Shown in pieces: positions 10,025 through 13,876 of a DNA stretch of 13,876 bases. A program made the position numbers and the translations under genes. Source of the DNA: Cytidiella melzeri (Eukaryota > Basidiomycota > Agaricomycetes > Polyporales > Irpicaceae); contig JABYQR010000648.1 of the NCBI GenBank assembly GCA_022592445.1, positions 1 to 13,876 on the forward strand, written 5' to 3'. Within the stretch, counting starts at the first letter, position 1, and every line of letters begins with the position of its first letter. The notes beneath the pieces were generated by a model, which made no database searches, was not told the origin of the DNA, and saw only the letters and a list, made by a program, of their open reading frames with translations.

Positions 10025-11280
10025 CTTATTGCAGCTTCTTCGCTCAAGACGGGCTTGATGTCAATGTTTGCGCGCCAAGCCACCATCATAGTACGACTAT
10101 GCCCATTGAGTAACGGATCGTTACGCCGTGGCTCAAAACGGATACGCCCTTTACTATCAACTCCAAATCCTGCCTGATCTCGAAGAGGCATAGGGTAATC
10201 AAAGCGGCACACTGTTTGTTTCTCCTCTAATCTAGGTACCCTTCGCTTCACCTGGCAGTACCCTGGCATACATCTAGTGTGCCGCTGAACCCAGTTGAGT
10301 AGCTCAGCCAGCTCTGCCTTTGTTTTGCGCAGATCTGCAAATGATCGGCTGCATGGGTGAACTCCTATCAAAGGTGAGTTCTCGTCTCTCTTGGGCATGG
10401 ATTCCAAGCAGTGATGATCTTGTCCCAATACTTTGCAAACTCGTCCATACGCACATGTTGGTCCTCCGGTAGCTGCGCTGTTCCATCTTTCAATAGATCC
10501 CACTGCAGGCCCTCAGTTGCTGGTGCGTCTTTGAGCCAGAAGAAGCCATGTACATGTCCGCTTCCTCGATCCTGCCACTTGTAGCGGTACCAGTAATCTT
10601 TGACTCCAAGTAGTGGCATCAAGAAATGTTTGAAAAACAGTTGCACACGAAGGTCAAGATATGTGGCGGAGAGATGCGGATTGTTGTTGAGCGCTAGCCA
10701 TCGCTGCCTTTTCTCTTTTGACAGGTTGCCTTCTGGCACGTTGATCTCCTGCGGCATGTGTCGGTGTAGATTGGGCCATTGCAAATTGGCGGCACTCAAT
10801 GTGTGTGAAAAAGACATGGGACGAGCCTTTCAGGCGGATCATATCGAGTAGTTCAGCACGCCGCGCCAGCCAATACGCCCTCGTTCCACGCAGCTGCGCT
10901 CCATATCGGACCATTCGATTTGCGAGGACCTGGTCCCCTTCTTCCAGCATGGCACGAATTTCAGCAGCCATGAGTCCAGCAGCATCATGTTGCTGCTGTA
11001 TGAAAATTCGTAACTGATTTCTTGACCGATGGCGCTGCAGGGCGTTGAACGCAAACCACGGAAATCTACAATGACGCGCAAAACAGCTGTCTTCAAACAA
11101 CATCAGTTGCGAGAAATATTCTCCTAGTTCAACCTTGTGAACACGGGGCTGATATTAATCACCGCGACCGTCTGGGAAAAAAGTAGGAAATGCTTTGACA
11201 ATATATCCCGGAGTAGATTCGTTGATTGGTACACCACCTGACATGGATAGTCCAACAGAGACCGGATTTTTCCAACAATG
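10025..11280 (-). pseudogene. Helitron Rep, N-terminal and HUH part
   Basis: In order on the minus strand: STPGYIVKAFPTFFPDG (11220-11170 area), VELGEYFSQLMLFEDS, the HRSRNQLRIFIQQQ segment, RYGAQLRGTRAYW, SSHVFFT, then after a frame change LSAANLQWPNLHRHMP, and GSGHVHGFFWLKDAP, where H-V-H is the metal-binding HUH pair. After a second frame change come ENSPLIGVHPCSRSF and CRFDYPMPL. These match the Helitron-like N domain by memory of the family. The TAA at 11155-11157 sits in an otherwise open stretch. Transcription would enter from the leader cassette at 11575-11706. Confidence 0.85.
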
Positions 11281-11574
11281 TCACAAGTTTACAGCCTTGG
11301 GCGCCTATCTAGAGCGCTTATTTTTCGGCTAGGAGCGTTACCGGACCTAACCCTAACCCGGGTCACGTGACATCTTGCCTTATTTATCAATAGTCCAGAC
11401 CCAAACCCTAGACTCAGTCTGGAGCGGTTCCAGATCAACCTAGGCTATTGTTCTATTGTGACATGGAGACAGGGCTCGACGTGACAAACAGGGACACAAT
11501 GTGGATGACGACAAGGAGGTGGTGGCAGGCGTGAAGCACAATGCGTTCACCAGCTATCAAACTTATTCAGAAAG

Positions 11575-11662
11575 CTAGCCCAGTAAAGACCAAGTTAGTA
11601 TTTGTGACTACCAGCTATGTAGTACAAGAGGGGGTTGCTTACCTAGCCCAGTAAAGACCAAG
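11575..11662. repeat. 20-bp direct repeat pair, left cassette
   Basis: Identical copies at 11575-11594 and 11643-11662, separated by 48 bp. On the minus strand the first copy ends the exon and the second ends the predicted intron, so splicing removes the 48-bp core plus exactly one copy. Confidence 0.95.
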
Positions 11663-11706
11663 AGGTCGAGATGGGGGCTAGGAGCGTACATGCAGCAGTA
11701 TATATA
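11575..11706 (-). promoter_or_regulatory. Left cassette: TATA box, leader exon and repeat-flanked intron, facing the Helitron
   Basis: On the minus strand: TATA box (about 11706-11698), 35 nt, then a 20-bp segment (11662-11643) ending CTAG, then an intron 11642-11575 that starts GTAAGC, has a TACTAAC branch site and ends with an identical copy of the 20-bp segment (11594-11575). The transcript would read into the Helitron gene about 295 bp further on. The first exon resembles that of the right cassette (shared gacctctt core, similar distance from TATA). Strand choice rests on splice signals, because the TATA box itself is nearly symmetrical. Confidence 0.5.
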
Positions 11707-11795
11707 GACTTCAGGGACCTGCGCACAGACCATGTTGAGGGCAGGCTTTGCAAGAAGCCGTGTGAACGAAGAACAAAAGAACTACCTAAAGGAGA

Positions 11796-11809
11796 ACAAT
11801 AGCTATTGT
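11796..11809. repeat. 14-bp perfect palindrome
   Basis: ACAATAGCTATTGT is self-complementary and built from two halves of the ATTGT motif that recurs across this region. It could be a binding site for a dimeric factor; nothing in the sequence proves it. Confidence 0.6.
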
Positions 11810-12322
11810 CTAGACCTTGCCAAGAACTCTACCCGTGAGAGAATCTATCTAAAAGGAGACCAACTATTGTATTCCATTCCCACACCTGTGAGAACATCCT
11901 TCCATAAAGAGAACAATAAGGAAAGAACAATAAGGAGCCCATGTGGACAGTATCTATGACGTCAAACCCTAGCTATGGGCTGAGCCATGTGCTTGTAGCC
12001 ATGTGGTCTTACTTAAGCTAAGTCACATGCCAGTGTGACGTAGTAGCAAGTAATGTGACCGTGTGGAGCGTCTAAGCCACGTTATACGGGCGCTTAATAG
12101 ACGTGCAAAGGAGTTTATGCAAAGAGAATTGAAACTAGGTTGTAGCCCGGAGTTTTTACAGATAAAAACCAGAGGTAAATTGCGAAAATTAAGGGCTAGT
12201 CAGGCCATCCATGACATATTGTTCCTCTTCCATTGATGGGGATTCCCCAGGGATTCCCCCAGGTCTTATTGTTCTATTGTTCTTATCCTATTGGTCTATT
12301 GTTTTATTGTTCTACGTACCCT

Positions 12323-12398
12323 GGTCCTTGACAGTTACTCAGGTCCTTGACAGTTACTCAGGTCCTTGACAGTTACTCAGGTCCTTGACAGTTACCCT
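12323..12398. repeat. 4 x 19-bp tandem repeat before the right TATA box
   Basis: Unit ggtccttgacagttactca, at 12323, 12342, 12361 and 12380. The first three are identical and the fourth differs only in its last three bases. Two shorter, diverged relatives (gttactccagtccc) follow at about 12419-12432 and 12436-12449. The array ends about 90 bp upstream of the TATA box, a position typical for upstream activating elements. Confidence 0.95.
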
Positions 12399-12485
12399 GG
12401 TTCTTTATTGTTCTATTGTTACTCCAGTCCCACAGTTACTCCAGTCCCTAGTGTGGGAACTGGTGCACAGACCACCCAGACCCAG

Positions 12486-12611
12486 TATATATAGTACCCC
12501 TTACCCTCCCTGGTTCTGCATCTTGACCTCTTCGTCATTTGCACTGCCAGGTGAGTTACTCAATGTAACCTAGTATAAGCATAATATTAACTTCGTCATT
12601 TGCACTGCCAG
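12486..12611 (+). promoter_or_regulatory. Right cassette: TATA box, leader exon and repeat-flanked intron
   Basis: TATA box at about 12486-12493. A leader exon would start 25-35 bp later and end at 12550. The intron 12551-12611 (61 nt) begins GTGAGT, has a TATTAAC-type branch site and ends CCAG. A 21-bp segment occurs at both the exon end and the intron end. The next exon would run from 12612 to 12848 and contains a pyrimidine-rich stretch (12678-12712). This is the promoter and leader of the plus-strand gene that follows. Confidence 0.6.
12530..12611. repeat. 21-bp direct repeat pair, right cassette
   Basis: Identical copies at 12530-12550 and 12591-12611, separated by 40 bp that start GTGAG and end TTAA. 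The copy boundaries are sharp on both sides. Splicing removes the core and one copy and leaves the other. Confidence 0.95.
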
Positions 12612-12847
12612 TATCCGGCCCCAGTGCCTGCTTGCCTGCTCATCATCGACTTTGACCTCGTTGTCGTCGTTGGAGATCCACCCCTTCCTCTCTACTTCAC
12701 TCCCTTTTTAGGGTTATCAGCATAGCAGCAGTCGCTCCGCGACATTAGGTCAAGATACCACACAGCTACCGGCACGACTGCCCTTAGCTTGGATCAAGCC
12801 TTCCTGTCCCCCCAGTTTAAAAAAATTTATTCCCCCCTACGTTTGAG

Positions 12848-13675
12848 AGTAAGCCATCGCCGTCCGTCTTGACGTGCTTGATCGCTGACTCGTTCACTTT
12901 CCGTGGTTGATTCTTAGTGCCGAAAGAATCCCACTCCCGTTTCATTGCTCGTCCAGATCCTTTGCACAAGGATCTGAACCAAGCATGTCGAGAAGTCCAG
13001 ATCCATCGCGCCTTACCCCAGGCCGTGTTTGATCAGCTTGACGCAGAGCACGCACGTGGCAAAAGTCACAAATACACGGAGAAGGAGCTCAAGGCTATTG
13101 CCTCCTACGTCGGTCGTCGTAAACCTAAGGGTTCCGCCCTCACACACAGATTCCCTACAGCAGAGGAGTTTGAGAAACTCCGTGCTGAGTCCAAAGAGTT
13201 CGCTGCCCGTACCGCACGCGAACGAGCTGAGGCCTTAGCAAGTCTTCCCAAGAAGCCTTCGTTAGCAGAACGCTTCCCAGCCTGGCCAGCTACCAACCCT
13301 GGTGCAGCCCTCATAGCAGCAAAGCCGACTCTCATCAACTTCCAAAAGCACACCCCTGAAGACCTTCAAGGAATCTTTACTCCAAAGCTCACCACCACCC
13401 TCCAACGCCTGTCGATTCTACCCACCATCGACAAGTATCAACAGCTTCACAAAGACACAAGGCGTAACTTTGAACAAGAGAAACAGAAGTTAGAAAAGCT
13501 TCTGGAGGAGTTACCAACCCGAGCCACTGTTCTCACTCAGCGTGAGTGGCAGCTGCTGGATTGGGGTTTGAAGGCAATAGGAGGAATCAGTTTCAAGGGT
13601 CTAAGAAGGAATTACGAACAAGTGTTCAAAGGTTTAGACAGAGTTTGGTCGGACGAGTACTTCGTATCATTATAG
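12848..13675 (+). CDS. Unrecognised charged protein, 252 residues, start codon split by an intron
   Basis: Open from 12918 to a TAG at 13673-13675. No ATG lies at the 5' end of the frame, but the sequence just before is a strong acceptor (TTGATTCTTAG, ending 12917) with a CTGAC branch site, and GTAAGC at 12849 is a good donor. Splicing out 12849-12917 joins A (12848) to TG and makes ATG, giving MPKESHSRFIARPDPLH. An in-frame TAA at 12818-12820 supports this start. The protein is soluble-looking and highly charged, with helical Lys/Glu-rich segments (EEFEKLRAESKEFAARTARE, then NFEQEKQKLEKLLEEL) suggesting coiled coil, and Pro-rich joints. No zinc knuckle, enzyme motif or membrane segment was seen. 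I do not recognise the family; a gag-like first ORF of an element is possible. The frame is undamaged, unlike its neighbours. Confidence 0.65.
12849..12917 (+). other. Intron that assembles the start codon
   Basis: 69 nt, GTAAGC at the 5' end, a CTGAC branch site about 30 nt before the end, and a pyrimidine-rich TTCTTAG acceptor. Unspliced RNA has no ATG in this position, so translation of the 252-residue protein would depend on removal of this intron. Confidence 0.6.
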
Positions 13676-13876
13676 AAATACAGTGTGGCTTCTCAAAGTC
13701 CCAGAAGTAGTGTTTGGTCTAGAGATCATCTCCCCTGTGAGAACAACCCACACGCTTTCAATCACCGGACCATCAGAGACGAGTCTTACGACCCAGAAGA
13801 AGGACACGAAGCCTGTGAAACTCAGCCCTGTCCAAACCGATACAACGGTATTGCATATCCCGGTCGGTACGCAAAC
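13676..13876 (+). other. Open frame continuing after the TAG, to the window edge
   Basis: The same frame as the preceding protein stays open for 67 codons with no further stop. It reads KYSVASQSPRSSVWSRDH, then NNPHAFNHRTIRDESYDPEE and NRYNGIAYPGRYAN, which is protein-like. It could be a second ORF reached by stop readthrough, the tail of a gene broken by a nonsense change, an exon of the next gene, or chance. No family was recognised. Confidence 0.35.

Larger units (their letters stand above)
7501..11280 (-). mobile_element. Degenerate autonomous Helitron (Rep-helicase gene)
   Basis: A single minus-strand gene encodes the two parts of a Helitron transposase: an HUH-type Rep that nicks and joins single strands during rolling-circle transposition, and a Pif1-like SF1B helicase. 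Fitted exons: 11280-10025, 9969-9637, 9586-7993, 7937-7501. Introns are 10024-9970, 9636-9587 and 7992-7938 (55, 50 and 55 nt), all phase-consistent. Coding length is about 3.6 kb, near the usual size, though no N-terminal zinc finger was found. Inactivating changes: TAA at 11155-11157, a frame change in a CA run near 10801-10808, a frame change in a GA run near 10385-10395, TGA at 9720-9722, TGA at 8911-8913 and a frame-shifting loss near 8720. Termini were not located, so these limits are those of the gene, not the element. Confidence 0.88.
11281..12480. other. Intergenic regulatory region between Helitron and right gene
   Basis: No supported gene. It holds the left leader cassette (11575-11706), a CACGTG box (11364-11369), a short CCTAACCCTAACCC run (11346-11359), many copies of an ATTGTTCT/AGAACAAT motif on both strands (for example 11447-11458, 11793-11809, 11912-11932, 12268-12316, 12405-12419), and tandem repeats from 12323. 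A 75-codon plus-strand frame at 11732-11959 follows a TATA box but shows no coding character and is not annotated. Confidence 0.5.

Noticed and set aside
11346..11359. Telomere-like CCTAACCCTAACCC
   Set aside because: Barely two units, internal to the contig, with no longer array; more likely chance or an interstitial trace.
11732..11959. 75-codon plus-strand frame right after a TATA-like sequence
   Set aside because: The TATA box is nearly symmetrical and the splice signals favour the minus strand; the frame overlaps repeated ATTGTT motifs and has no family feature.
12323..12398. Short regular repeats as a CRISPR array
   Set aside because: No spacers: the units abut directly, and the genome is eukaryotic.
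12040..12720. A complete LTR with primer-binding site
   Set aside because: No matching second LTR in the same orientation, no clear TG...CA ends, and the only candidate priming site (near 12713) is a weak match. An LTR origin remains possible but unsupported.

Overview
The window looks like basidiomycete fungal DNA, probably Agaricomycete. The coding blocks are cut by short introns of about 50-80 nt with GT...AG ends and CTAAC/CTAAT/CTGAC branch sites. TATA boxes lie close to transcript starts, and the recognisable families (a fungal-type HMG-CoA reductase membrane domain, a JmjC-like protein, a Helitron Rep-helicase) fit that group. No tRNA, rRNA or CRISPR array was seen.

Layout. (1) 1-2501, minus strand: a multi-exon gene for a JmjC/cupin-like protein that runs off the left edge and carries one stop and several frame breaks. 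(2) 2502-2949: spacer with an 11-bp minisatellite. (3) 2950-5748, minus strand: remains of an HMG-CoA reductase gene, N-terminal membrane and sterol-sensing part only, with no catalytic domain. About 1 kb of foreign sequence splits it (roughly 3955-4938); this holds the C-terminal end of one unrecognised gene and a TATA box plus possible start of another. (4) 5749-7466: no gene recognised. (5) 7501-11280, minus strand: a degenerate Helitron with HUH Rep domain, two-tyrosine motif and Pif1-like helicase, three introns, three stops and at least three frame changes. (6) 11281-12847: a regulatory-looking region with two similar, oppositely oriented cassettes (TATA box, short leader exon, intron flanked by identical 20-21 bp repeats). 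The left cassette points into the Helitron, the right one into the last gene. A 4 x 19-bp tandem repeat lies before the right TATA box. (7) 12848-13675, plus strand: an intact but unrecognised 252-residue charged protein whose ATG appears to be assembled by splicing. Its frame stays open after a TAG to the window edge.

How it fits together: the left four fifths is mostly a graveyard of a transposon and gene fragments, some of which a Helitron could have captured, though no Helitron ends could be fixed. The right end looks live: promoter, spliced leader and an undamaged reading frame. It could be the leader and first ORF of a multicopy element, because a second diverged copy of the leader cassette lies beside the Helitron. 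Indels occur in all three decayed genes, so assembly error cannot be fully excluded from sequence alone.
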